Assembly: GCA_946902985.2 (NCBI GenBank)
Contig: OX336397.1
Location: 190,096,813 to 190,160,812, forward strand
Length of the DNA: 64,000 nucleotides
Origin: Meconema thalassinum
Taxonomy: Eukaryota > Arthropoda > Insecta > Orthoptera > Tettigoniidae
Direction: 5' to 3'
The notes below the pieces were generated by a model. That model searched no databases. It was given only the letters and a program-made list of their open reading frames with translations, and had not been told where the DNA came from. Below, in pieces: positions 1 to 10,904 of this stretch. Numbering within the stretch: position 1 is the first letter of the stretch; every line of letters begins with the position of its first letter. The translations under genes were made by a program, and so were the position numbers.

Positions 1-4
1 TGAG

Positions 5-298
5 GTCGGTGCACTGAGTGAGAACTGAATGCTTGATGATCCCAGGCACTTGACCTTTGGGGTTCTTATACCTTTTGTGTGCTCGATCGGCGGAATCCTC
101 ACATTCCTACCGAGTCGTGCACCTCCCCCAGGTCATTGCCTGTACTACGAGGCTACTCGAGTTCATGTATGTGCTGATTGTTCTTCATGTAATTTATAGG
201 TGGTATTTTATAAGGTTTTTAGATCAGAAGTTTGTAGTTTTGGGATTTTGTAGATTTCACTTAGGGGATGAGGGTAGCGTACCCTAGGGGTACAACAA
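5..298. repeat. Left terminal direct repeat
   Basis: It matches 11908-12201 almost base for base, starting GTCGGTGCACTGAG and ending GGGGTACAACAA. A TATA-like TTTTATAAG lies at 206-214. A short hairpin, GTACCC-TAG-GGGTAC, lies at 279-293 just before the end. The window begins four bases before it, so its true left limit cannot be checked. Confidence 0.85.
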
Positions 299-1185
299 CC
301 CCCTTTGTAGTGTTAGTTATCGTCCTCGATAACTGGACGAAGACGTGGGGGTGGTTTTTGAAAAATATGACATCTTCTTCTTTCTTGATAATCTTCTGTT
401 TTCTGTGCTTCTCTTCTTTTCTTCTTTAAATTTAGGTCATAGTTGTACGGTTGTCGTCGTAGGGGGTGGGTTGCTAGCCTCGTGGAAGATATGGGTAAGT
501 TAGGGGGTAGATATAAATTTAGTGATATACTGTTAAATGTCGAAAGTTGAAGGCTGAATATGTGTGCATTCTAATGATTGGGTGTCCGGGTGTGCTTAGC
601 GATCAAGTGTAAGTGTTTGTGATGAGGGGACAATATTTCTTTACAATTCGTTTTTAAAATCCAACAATGGGGTGTGAAGCTTACTTTTTTTCATATGATA
701 TGTTTACTTGATGGGATATAACATGGAGCCCTATTGTATGTGTAATAGACAAACATAATAATTTGGTAAATTAAACAGTACATAGTATAAAAAAATTCAA
801 TTGCAACAATGTAAATTAAGGGGTGCAGGAACACACGAGAGGAAAAAAACATCCGAGGGTTGAAGGGGGAGGTTACTGATACATATATAATAACTTGCCT
901 CCGGTGTGGATGAAAAACTGCCCTCGCATGCCCTGCATGTGTGTAAAAGGGATAGAGTATAGAGACAGAATAAAATAAATGCCGCAAGGTGTAGTTAAAG
1001 GTTTAAATTGAAAAGTGTTTTATTGTTTGGGGAGAAATGCGACATTTTTACAATGTGGAATTTAGAAGAGTGGAAAGGAAAAAAACAACGTGTATGATAA
1101 AGTTATCCATATGTTCTCATTTCTTGATTAAATAATAACAACATTTTCAGAAAATTTTCAAGTTCTCATATTATGTATAATCATT
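299..1185. other. Non-coding interior of the 12-kb element, first part
   Basis: Apart from the stem-loop at 315-334 I see no gene, tRNA-like box or tandem repeat here. A 98-codon minus-strand frame at 691-987 has no recognisable domain and is probably chance. Confidence 0.4.
315..334. other. Perfect 8-bp stem-loop just inside the left repeat
   Basis: AGTTATCG, loop TCCT, CGATAACT. It starts 17 bases after the left direct repeat, where an LTR element would carry its primer site and packaging signal. No function can be read from sequence alone. Confidence 0.5.
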
Positions 1186-1410
1186 AAAACCATTAAAACC
1201 TAAAACAAAACTCTGTTATTTATATCAATATTCCATACCAAAAACAAAACCCAATTCTCTTATTTATATTAACCTTCAATAAAAACAAAACCAAATTTTC
1301 TTAATTCTATTAACATTTTCTAATAGTAAAATCAACTTGTCTTAATTATATATCAACCTTTTGTAATAACAAACCAAATTCTCTTACTTATTTATCATCC
1401 TTCTGTTATT
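1186..1410. repeat. Diverged tandem repeat, unit about 60 bp
   Basis: About four units share a pattern of an AAAACAAAACC-like run, then CTCTTATTTATAT and TTAACCTT. Units vary in length and are AT-rich with almost no G on the plus strand. Confidence 0.6.
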
Positions 1411-2280
1411 ACTGTTGTTGCGCAACTATACCCTTTTGAATACTGTATTCAATACCTTTCAACCTTATTACGAGTGCACTCTCAACTTAATATGTAATTA
1501 TAACCTATTGTCTATTATCTAGTACCTATTACTTATTTCCTATTACCTGCAGGTGATACACTGTTTGTGTATAAAATATTTTATTGTATGGCTTGCTCCC
1601 TGTGGACGAGCGAAGTCATCTTGGCTGCACAACTCGTCCTTTACAGAGATAGGCGCGAGTTGTGTGGCCGTAATGCACCTCTCATTTTTAGGTGCTAATT
1701 TTATTCGTTGATCCGACCTTCAGTGGAGGATATCCCACAGGTATATTTCCACTGTGGTTCGGATATGTGCCTGAAAATGGGTATTATGTGGTGGGGGGGG
1801 GGCTGTGTATTGGGGCATGTGAGTGTGCAATTTTGGGGGTGGGGAAGTCGTGTAACACAAGAAAAAAAACATATTGTTAGTGCATAAAATTTGGTATCAA
1901 TTTTTGGGGATCCATAATACACATGTAAAAATGATTATTTTAGAGGGCATTTTCCCTCGTCCTTTGTGGGGTTAATCCTGTGGAGGCATATAGAAAAACA
2001 TTGCATTTAGTTAATAAATCACCTTTTATCATCATTATTATTATTATTTTCGGTGAGCGCCCAAAATGAAGCCACTCCCGATGCATGCCTTCAAAGTGTG
2101 CACCTCCATGTGCGCTGTGTCTGGTATCAGCGCCTCAGGTTTTCAACCTGCGCTGAAAAGGAATTACATGTTTATGATTATAATACCTACATTCTTAATT
2201 ACTATTGGCCATATTTTGCTTACTCTCTTTATATTTTTGCATTTCCTTATTCTCATTCATCTTCCTTCTAAGTCTTTGTA
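1411..2280. other. Non-coding interior of the 12-kb element, 1.4-2.3 kb
   Basis: It holds pyrimidine-rich CTATTACCTATTACT-type low complexity near 1500-1550 and a short ATT run near 2030-2050. I see no gene. Confidence 0.35.
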
Positions 2281-2737
2281 TTACTTCAACCTTTATTTCT
2301 TGCTGGGTATATATTCGTACTTCATTTATTCCTTCTCATTTATTACCTCTTATTACTTCACCGTACTTTACTCATATTTACTTTTGTCATATACCATTGC
2401 TCTACCATTAACTTTATTCATTATTGTATTCACCTTTATCTTCCTTTATTCTTCCTTACTCATTATCTCCTATGACTTTACTGTATTTGCCTCCTATTTA
2501 CTTGTGTTTTACATCATTGCTCTACCATTATCGTCATTCATTATTGTATTCACCTTTATCTTTCTTTATTCTTTCTTACTTATTATGTCTTATAACTTCA
2601 TTGTAATTTACTCCTATTTGTTTCTGTTTTATAACATTGTTCTATCTTTTCCTTCGTTCATTATTGTGTTTACCTTTGTGTGTCTTTATTCTTCCTTACT
2701 CATTGTGTTGTGTAACTTCAGTGTACCTTATTCCTAG
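2281..2737. repeat. 120-bp minisatellite, about four units
   Basis: The phrase CATTATTGTATTCACC recurs at exactly 120-bp spacing (2420, 2540, 2660), and earlier sequence from about 2281 aligns as a more diverged unit. Because 120 is a multiple of three, one plus-strand frame stays open for 223 codons (2066-2737) and yields a very hydrophobic, repetitive peptide. Composition and the repeat origin argue against a real protein. Confidence 0.75.
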
Positions 2738-3985
2738 CTGGCGTATGCAAGATCGGACTCAGCGCTCATATCTTTAATTACTAATCGTATGCCTGGGTTG
2801 CATAATTTAACTCACGAGATACATTCTTTTGTCTCTATGCCGTAAAAAATATACGGATTTGTATGATGGTGTATTTGAACCAAGGGCTGTCCAATACGCA
2901 GGGTGGTATCGGAACTAAGAGAGCCTAGAAGGACTTCCTTTGCCAGTGGACCGGCTAAATACGTAACATGATATGGAGCGTTGAGTACGTATAGTAATCC
3001 AGGGACCTTCGTCCAATTTGCAATGTAGTATCGGTAACCCGAGTGACTACGAATGCAGATTGTGGTTTGCGAAAACTACGGATTCTGTTCAAAACGTGTT
3101 ACTCAAGATACCCATACGTATAGTGGTTTGGTTTACTCTTACATAGCCTGCGCTAGGAATTACCTCCGTATCGAATGACCTCCCACGCGCATTGCCATCC
3201 TTGGTCTATGCTACATGTGCAAATTGCATCCCTATCCACGCTGTGTCCGTTCTCGACGCCTCTTATATTGCCACTTATGCAATATCAATATTCTTCTTCC
3301 TGGGGCACAATAATGTCTGTAACCTCGGCCAGGGAAAAGAATCGTAGTTTCATTATTTCATTGTAGTTTCATTATTTCATTGTAGTTTCATTATTTCATT
3401 GTATCATATGTTCATCGGGGGTATGAGCAGAGAGGTCATCGGTGCTGCATACCTCGGCCCGGAATAGAATTGTTCATTATTTCATTGGTTCATTATTTCA
3501 TTTCATTTCTTGTATCATTTCATTTCTTATATTTTGTTATTGTTCCCTTATTACCTTGTATCCTTTCCTTATCATTTTCTGTCATTATTTCCTTATCTCC
3601 TTGTTTCCTTATACCCTTATACCCTTGACTCATTATTCCCTTTTCTCAATACTCATCTTATTCCTATATACCTGCCGCTGCAGGCCTTTGCTCCTATTCT
3701 AGAGCATCTACTTAATTCTACTTATTGACTAACGTTAAGTCTTATGGGTCGTCTTGGGAAGGAGGAAGTATTAGCCCTCCGTCCGTAGGTATAGCTTAGA
3801 CGACGTTAGGGCATAAAAATGGTATAACGGACCCTGTGTTTAAGGGAGACAGGCTAGGTACTTCCCCGCCACACTGGCGCTTGCCTACCCTAACGCGTCA
3901 CCACTATGACCTCTCGTCGGTCGTCAAGTTCGAAGTCTCGTCATGTCATGTCCTGTGTACAATTTAGTAATGCATCAACGTATAT
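2738..3985. other. Non-coding interior of the 12-kb element, 2.7-4.0 kb
   Basis: It contains a 19-bp tandem (TAGTTTCATTATTTCATTG, about three units, near 3340-3400) and T-rich low complexity at 3480-3670. No gene is visible. Confidence 0.35.
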
Positions 3986-4042
3986 TTTCACCTGGAAAAT
4001 ATTTTTCAACATATATTTTCACCTGGAAAACATTTTTTTACA
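3986..4042. repeat. Short tandem duplication, unit about 30 bp
   Basis: Two copies of CATATATTTTCACCTGGAAAA-type sequence lie side by side. Nothing further is recognisable. Confidence 0.55.
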
Positions 4043-5805
4043 TCCTTCTAAGTGCATCGCCGTGCGTAAACCATAAAGAATAAGTGTCCAGCGGTTTAAT
4101 GATGTTCTATGGTGTTGTAGTTATACGGGGGGGACAATTGTGGTGGCACGGTGCACGATCATTGCGCCTGGTTAATCGGATTTCCAGCTAATATCAGCTG
4201 CGTATAATTCCTTCTCACATGTTAGTAGGTAAGTGAGGGATTTGGAATGGTATTCCCATGTTATTGGGTATTTGCAGGTATGTTAAAAAGTTGTTAATTA
4301 CTGGTAACGGGATGGTCAGAAAGGTTCAAGGAATCTTGGTCCTATGGGGATGTATGGAGACTTTAATGGGTAGGAACTCTCGACCGGTGTAGGTGAGGAT
4401 TTTATTGTATAGGATCTGGGTGTTCAGCGTTGGTTGTTAGGTACCGTGCTGAAGGATGTAGGTCAGCATTTTATGCTTTTAATTAACATGCAGGGTGAAA
4501 ACATTGGTGATAAAAAATGTATCATTGCATGCACTTGTGTTAGCGGGTTAAGCCTGGAACGCAAGCTGTTAGCTTTAAGGTTTCGAATGTTGATTAACAT
4601 CCAACCATGAGCGATAAGGCGTGGCGTACACCCTGGTATTTGCATGATAACCATAGTGCCTCGCATTGGGACGGGAAAAGTGTATAAGTGCTCTATATGT
4701 GTCGTAATTCCCTCTTACGATGGGGTTGATCGCTGCAAAAAAAACATGCTATCCACCCTATGAAAATGAGGGGGGTACATAAGTGTTTATTGCCATCTTA
4801 TTAACTGGGAGGCTGGTATACATAAATGCTATCTATACGTTAAATGAGGCCATAAATACCCCTAAGTGTGGAGTTTTAATTATGGGTGCAAACGGGGTAC
4901 AATGTATGGTGGTTATATTAACATGCTGTCACCTGAAACAACTCTGCCGGTCTAACTCTGAAAGATAGTGTTTTGTATAATCTCACCGTATTTCAAAATA
5001 AAAGAAATTAAAACCTCCTAATGGGAAAGTGGATTTATATACCTATTTGGTTACGGAGATATACTCGTGTTGTTCTATATTGGATGGCGTGTCTGTATAA
5101 GGGTGTATTTGAGGGCAAAAATGTATTAAAAGTTTGCTATGATATAAAATGTGGTGTATTTAGTGTGACGCGGCGCTGTGTAAATATCATCGATAATATT
5201 GGCTTTTGGCCGTAAAATGTGTTATCCCGGTGTAAAGTATTGAGGGATGTGAGGGGTGAATTGAAATAAAAGTATCTGGTTACCCTACTGTGAGAAGTGT
5301 TTTGCGACAATTAGATGTCTGTTCTCTAGTGCCGTTTGAATCTGGCGCGCGATATGCGGCTTAAATCCATTATGGCTGCTTCGCTAGTTATCTGTCACGT
5401 GGGAGGCGTGTCCGGGGATAACGTGTGTGTGTATGAGATGTCAACTGTCGTCAGTGTGAGGCGTGACCTGTAGCCTTTGATTGGCTGTCCGGCTAGAGTA
5501 GATCTTGTTTATCGTGTCTTTACTGTGATTGGAGCTGAGCTGTAGGAGTGGGTTGGAACCACGAGTGCTTTGTTATCGTTCCGTGAATGAGCTGTCAAAC
5601 GCACGTGTTATGTATCTAATGTATTGTTTACCAGTGTCTTGATCTATACAGCTGGTGTATTATATAATTTGTGCAGGGGGCATTAGCTATTCGTCTGTAT
5701 ACCGGGAATCTACGCATGTTTTCCAAAGGCTAAATCCTAATGGGATTACGCTGCCATTATAACGTATCCAAATGTGGCAAGCGACATGTATATAGCTCAT
5801 GTGTT
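4043..5805. other. Non-coding interior of the 12-kb element, 4.0-5.8 kb
   Basis: The plus strand is T/G-rich; positions 5041-5100 count T24, A13, G15, C8. Only short frames occur and none carries a recognisable domain. I see no RNA gene. Confidence 0.35.
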
Positions 5806-6230
5806 TCTTGTATAGTATATATGTAGTATACTGGAGTGTGTTTTACATGTTCGTAATCATATGTCGCATCTGTGGCTATAAACATTCTGGGTAATCCTAT
5901 GTAGGAAAGTGTTTCAGTGGTTTTCACCTTCTACTCCGGGAGAATATATATATTATGCTGGATTGTGTTTTACATGTTCGTAATCATATGTCGCACCTAT
6001 GGCTATAAAAATTCTGGGTAATCCTATGTAGGAAAGTGTTTCAGTGGTTTGCACCTTCTGCTTCGGGAGAATATATGTATTATGCTGGAGTATGTTTTAC
6101 CTGTCCGGAAGCATATGCCGCATTACCGTGGCTGTAAAAATTATATGTAAGATTGTGTAGGAAAGTGTTTCAGTGGTTTGCGCCTTTTACTTCGGGAAAC
6201 TGGAAAATAATGCAGGGCGCATTACTATAC
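5806..6230. repeat. Minisatellite of about 127-129 bp, three units
   Basis: GTAGGAAAGTGTTTCAGTGG recurs at 5901, 6028 and 6157. The intervening text (ATGCTGGAGTGTGTTTTACATG, CATATGTCGC, GGCTATAAA) is shared between units. A weaker relative appears near 6448. Confidence 0.8.
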
Positions 6231-6388
6231 TGAGTGCCCATCTATATATAAGTGTTTTCGTGTTGTATGTTCCCTTTCTGTGGGAAAGTTGAAAATGGCG
6301 TTTATAAAATATGTTTATTTGACCTGTAATTAATTCACAAATTTTACGAATGTGTATTGGGAATGTGTTTACGTGTATGGCGATTCCC

Positions 6389-6448
6389 TGTGAGTGTATC
6401 AATATTGGGTGTTACCCTGTGAGTGTATCAACATTGGGTGTTACCCTG
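6389..6448. repeat. 30-bp tandem duplication
   Basis: Two adjacent copies of GTGAGTGTATCAATATTGGG followed by TGTTACCCT. They sit between the good units of the 127-bp array and a diverged unit. Confidence 0.7.
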
Positions 6449-6813
6449 TAGGAAAAATGTTTTCGTGGTTTACCCCTGTCTACTCCGGGAAAATGAAAAA
6501 TAAGGCGGGGTGTAACAATATGTGTATTCATAGTTAATATTGCATTCCGCATGTTAAATTGTCCATGGAGGAGCATAACGGGCTACCTGCATCGGGCATT
6601 CTGCTATATGGCAGTGAAAATTACGCATTGTATTCTCCTGAACGGATGTATTTGTGTAAGGATGATGTATTCCTATTTTGTATATTTTGTTTGTGAAATC
6701 AAGTGTATATTTACTTGTTATATATGAAAGAAAATCATCGGGCCTTTACTAATCATTATCTATAAAATTCGGCATGTATATGTTTATGGTCGATACTCAT
6801 TCCTTATCGTTAT

Positions 6814-7030
6814 CCCAGGAGGGTAGGCAAACACCTGCTCTGGACTTTTCGTACGCCTTGGGATAACGTAGAATAGCTATGGACCATTTAACGTATTTAT
6901 TGCCGAATATATTTACATCTATACGCTCACGGCTGATATCTATCCTATAGTGTTTTGACCCAGGAAGGTAGGCACACGCCTGCTTTGGACTTTCTGACGC
7001 CTGAGGTCTACTGTAGGACATCTATGGGCC
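6814..7030. repeat. Two units of a 145-bp repeat
   Basis: CCCAGGAGGGTAGGCAAACA at 6814 and CCCAGGAAGGTAGGCACACG at 6959 begin matching blocks, including CCTGCTYTGGACTTT and TAGGACAT or TAGAATAG-like ends. The first frames on both strands cross these blocks and are not conserved. Confidence 0.6.
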
Positions 7031-9682
7031 ATGGCGTTATTGTGTTACTAATGGACATACATATATGTATGTGCCATGTCGTATTACGTTGCCTCAAAAT
7101 GAAAACATGGAAATTACTATGGCCAACTGATGATCGTATTGTTAATTATTTCTCTATTGTGTGTACGTAAACTAGAGGGGATCTCTGCAAGGATTTGTGG
7201 TCCTTTATGGGCCTTGTGGCTTTTATGAAAATATTGAATTAATTTGTAAAATTATGACTATTATTTCGTCATTAAGTAGACAATTACGAACAGTTTGTAC
7301 TTAGCGTTTGGATGATATATGAGTTCATACGTAGACCGTTAGAGGAGTACCCCAATCGTCTAGGTTTACCTAGCTGTCCGGTCGGTCGTAGGCTAAAAAA
7401 TGTGATGATCATTAATTATAATCGTAATTCAAATGATTTCCCTACTCCGTCGACTAAATGAGAATATTTCGCTTTGTATGAAAACTGTTCATTATGTCTG
7501 TCTTATATGACGGTATTTGGTGGTCAATTCCACTTTGATCTAGAAAGAAGAGATATCTAAAAGATCCCCTATGAGGGTAAAAAGATGTGGAATAGATTAT
7601 GTGTGAGCGCCATAAGCGCTGTGTATAACACGTGAGTCGCGGCCTACTACCGTCTCAGGTGTCGGTAATCTGTGTACGCACGCATCCGCCTTGCCTGCAG
7701 AGCATGACTCAGTGTCTGTGTGGAGACTGCCTTAGTAAGTAGTCTGTGTGAAGTAAATTAATATTTATGATTAAAAACATCTTGTATTGGATAATATGTA
7801 TTACGCGTAAGTATTTGTCAACTTCTTTCCCCGTGTTGCCTACATGTGTGTTCAGCGGATCTATATATGGTGTTCGCTGTGGTAGTATAATAACCTGTGT
7901 TATTGTGTTACTTCCTATTGGCTGTGTTGGTAATATGTCACCTGTGTACTGTCGCAATAGTGAGCATAATGATCCCAATGATTGCTATATTCTGTTATAA
8001 GTACTACTCTGCCTTGGCAGTGGAATTCGCTAACCTGTGTTAATTGTGTGTCTACCTTTATTCGTGTGTGAAATATCGTTCACCTGCACGAGTGTAGAAG
8101 TATTGCGTTTCATCCTAGAAATTCCGCCAATCGTGTGTATGCAATGTGGCTAACCTGTGTTATTGTACTGTATGTACTTTCGCTATCACGGGAATAATGG
8201 CGTTTGTTAGAGAAATCGTATCAATCTACTGTTATGTAGTATATTAGGCCCGATGTATTATTTCATTGGCCTATTTTGTGGCAATGTAGTGTATCGGCCT
8301 GTTATCCCACCCTAATATGGGGTAACTGTTGGAATCCGTGCACTTTCTAAAATTGTTCTATTAAAAAAATGTGTATTAATTTCTTATAAGTATTCATGAT
8401 CCATGGGAGTGTTATTTTCCATAGTATTGTAGGAAATATATGGAATCGCTAGTATGTATTATATCTATCGGGATATACGTATGAACATTTAAGTTCTATG
8501 TTAGGGTCCCTAAACTGTGTTCCTTTATTATACGTCTATAGGGAAAGGGTCCGTTATGTTATATTTCCTTATAATAGGGAATGTTATCTTTGATCGCTCG
8601 CCTAATGTTTGTAACCATGTGTGTGTGAATCTAAATGCGAGTAGTTATGTAAAAATGTGCGCCATTATGAATTTATATTTATTTTACGTTTCTAGGCATT
8701 TTCCTATAATAAAGGAATCCTGTTATGGTTGGCCATACGGGCTACGTGTGGGTAATTGACCCCTTGCGTCACACGGCCATGTGTGAGTGTGGCATCCTCC
8801 GTGACTTTGCGTAAATCACTGTTGCTAGGAGTGAGCGTGTATCGCTGACCGCGCGTACCGCTTCCTGTTACTTCCGCCTGCCACGGCAGAGGCTTGACCT
8901 CGTTTGCCGTGCGCTGTGTAGGACATGTGCAATATTCTATCTACAATGTATTGTCTATGAAAACCTTTGTGCACATTATATATTATAAATGTATAATTAT
9001 TATCCAAAATATTGTGTCGGAATGTCCTGTGTGAAACTTTAGAATTAAAGACGAGTTATGTTGAGGGACCAACTTGGCATTGGTGGTGACCACTGTTTCT
9101 GACCGTGGTGACTAGGTGCCACATTATACATGGCGCTATTGCCAAGGCTTATATGGCGTATTCTAGCTATGGGGACCTATGGGGAGTGTAGGGCCTACGT
9201 AGTATTAAATATGTATCTAGCCATTTTCTATTTGCAGCTAGTGTATGTTAACAAAATTCATTATTTTACCAAAATATAGTACACATGTAATATAACCTGG
9301 TAAATCTTATTATACCTCTTAGAACTAAACATGCAGCTTATAATTAATCCTTATGTCATGCAGTATTGGAAATTGCCAGAGAGTGTTAGTTATGAGCATA
9401 GCTATTAAATATCATAGCGCGTAGGGCGCTTGTTATACTTTATCTATTCCTGGGTTCAAACTATTTGGGGGAAAATATATTATTTTACTGTTTTATTAAT
9501 GGTGGTGAAATGCTCTTATTCCTTATGGCTCTGGGAACTGGAACAATGTAGATCTAGCCTATGTGGGCCAGCTGTGAGTGGATCGTACCTCGACATTTCT
9601 TATCTTTTACCTACACCTAAATGCTGTGTGGAAAAGAAAAGTGGGCTATAAAAGCGATTTATATTATTCGTAAGGTTATTAC
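7031..9682. other. Non-coding interior of the 12-kb element, 7.0-9.7 kb
   Basis: T/G-rich sequence in which phrases such as GCTAACCTGTGTTATTGT recur loosely between 7890 and 8180, suggesting old tandem units. Positions 8521-8580 count T24, A16, G12, C8. Short frames at 7709-8000, 8517-8759 and 9430-9651 have no recognisable domain. I annotate no gene. Confidence 0.35.
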
Positions 9683-9940
9683 GTGTACTGTTTAACTGGT
9701 ATTAAAGTGAAGTATACGTTTAATTACGTGGTAATAATGTGCTCTTATTTGGGAATTTCCCTTGCTGAGCTATCTCAAATAATAGCTTCGTCTCCCTCGG
9801 ATTGCCAAAGCGGCTTTCGCACCTGGTATCCACTCAAGGGATGTATTTCCCGTGCGAGGCGTTTGGAGAAGGGTAATCTTAGGTTTATTTATCCTACCCC
9901 CTATTTTGGGGATTGTGATTGGAACTATACGGTGAACTAG
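9683..9940 (+). CDS. Uncharacterised 85-codon frame in the 12-kb element
   Basis: I do not recognise this frame. It encodes a mixed peptide (motif-free, with CSYLGISLAELSQ near residue 25) and ends one base before the start of the next frame at 9942. That close spacing makes the pair worth noting in an otherwise gene-poor interior, but composition and length give no strong sign of coding. The opposite strand is also open over much of this stretch (9770-10189), as expected by chance in less T-rich sequence. Treat as doubtful. Confidence 0.12.
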   Translation: MYCLTGIKVKYTFNYVVIMCSYLGISLAELSQIIASSPSDCQSGFRTWYPLKGCISRARRLEKGNLRFIYPTPYFGDCDWNYTVN

Positions 9941-9941
9941 T

Positions 9942-10244
9942 ATGGCTTTTCGGCGTACCTTAGGACCGTTGCTAGCCGATATAGGCGCTAAGGTCCTAGG
10001 GCCTAATGGAAACGTTGGGATTGAAATGTTATTACGCGGTACAGTGATTGTGTTTGCATGTGTCTCGTTTCCCATATCAAGCTTGGGATGTGGCATGGCC
10101 ACGGCCGTCTCCTTCCTAATAGGAGTGGGCATTACGGGCATAGATGTGTTGATTACTTTAGGTATATTGTATATAATGATCGCTTCCATTGGGGTATGTG
10201 GATGTGTGAGTAACTTTACTGTAATAAATTATGTCTGTAGCTGA
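9942..10244 (+). CDS. Uncharacterised hydrophobic 100-codon frame in the 12-kb element
   Basis: It starts at an ATG directly after the preceding stop. Residues 30-90 are strongly hydrophobic and glycine-rich, and would be read as two or three membrane segments (for example around TVIVFACVSFPISS and VLITLGILYIMIASIGVCG). I know no family that matches. A T/G-rich strand encodes hydrophobic peptides by default, so chance is the more likely explanation. Confidence 0.12.
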   Translation: MAFRRTLGPLLADIGAKVLGPNGNVGIEMLLRGTVIVFACVSFPISSLGCGMATAVSFLIGVGITGIDVLITLGILYIMIASIGVCGCVSNFTVINYVCS

Positions 10245-10468
10245 CGGGAACGTTGCCATTTCTTGGCGTATTGCCGGGAGAATGCCCTGGCTTGTTCCGT
10301 TACTGTCGTGGTGGCAGTATTTACCTTGCTGTATGATCAGGGGCTGTGTAGCTGCTTGAATTTAATCATGTGTCCACAGGGGTGGAAATAAATGCCGCTA
10401 TTGGTTTTTTACTGGACATGTTACTGTGTGTGGCAAAAAAATATTAATGATGCCCGCTATATTCCTTA

Positions 10469-10804
10469 TTAGGAAGTAATACGGTACATCCGTATTAACT
10501 GGGCGCTCAGCCGCCGATATTCGGCAATGAGCCGTGCGAAGTGGTTATCCAGCCTCGTATATTGCGCCTTAATGTTTTGCAGGTGTTCTGCATAACTGAG
10601 GTGCCCATAGACCCTGTCCATTTTGGCATGTATCCTCAGTGTTTTCGTATGTTTCTCCTGTAAAACCCTGTGGATCGTGTGTAGATTCCGATGTGCCCGG
10701 GTGAGGAGTGTCTTACGCCTATGTGTGGGGGCGCGGATGTACCTAATTTGTGCCGCACTTACCCTTGCCTGCATTGCCTGGATGCGGAATTGCACCCTGA
10801 GCAT
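10469..10804 (-). CDS. Uncharacterised basic, probably helical 111-codon frame
   Basis: A minus-strand frame starting at ATG. The peptide is rich in Arg, His, Gln and Ala with almost no Gly or Pro, and would be expected to form one long helix or coiled coil (for example QAMQARVSAAQIRYIR early and RLIAEYRRLSAQLIRMYR at the end). It is the most protein-like frame in the 12-kb element. I do not recognise a family. If real it might be a small nucleic-acid-binding protein, but that is inference only. Confidence 0.2.
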   Translation of the reverse strand: MLRVQFRIQAMQARVSAAQIRYIRAPTHRRKTLLTRAHRNLHTIHRVLQEKHTKTLRIHAKMDRVYGHLSYAEHLQNIKAQYTRLDNHFARLIAEYRRLSAQLIRMYRITS

Positions 10805-10904
10805 TCGGCTTTACCGGCTTCGTACAAGAAAAAATAATAACTCGGAATTTCTCCGCCTATTGCTATGGTGTTCCCTCCCTTGCAAAGTAGACGTTTCGGC
10901 ATGA

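Noticed and set aside
2066..2737. 223-codon plus-strand frame as a membrane protein gene
   Set aside because: The frame follows a 120-bp minisatellite, is nearly all hydrophobic residues from T-rich DNA, and lacks any recognisable start context or domain.
9770..10189. 139-codon minus-strand frame
   Set aside because: It lies opposite the two short plus frames and reads as Pro/Ile-rich sequence typical of an antisense shadow.
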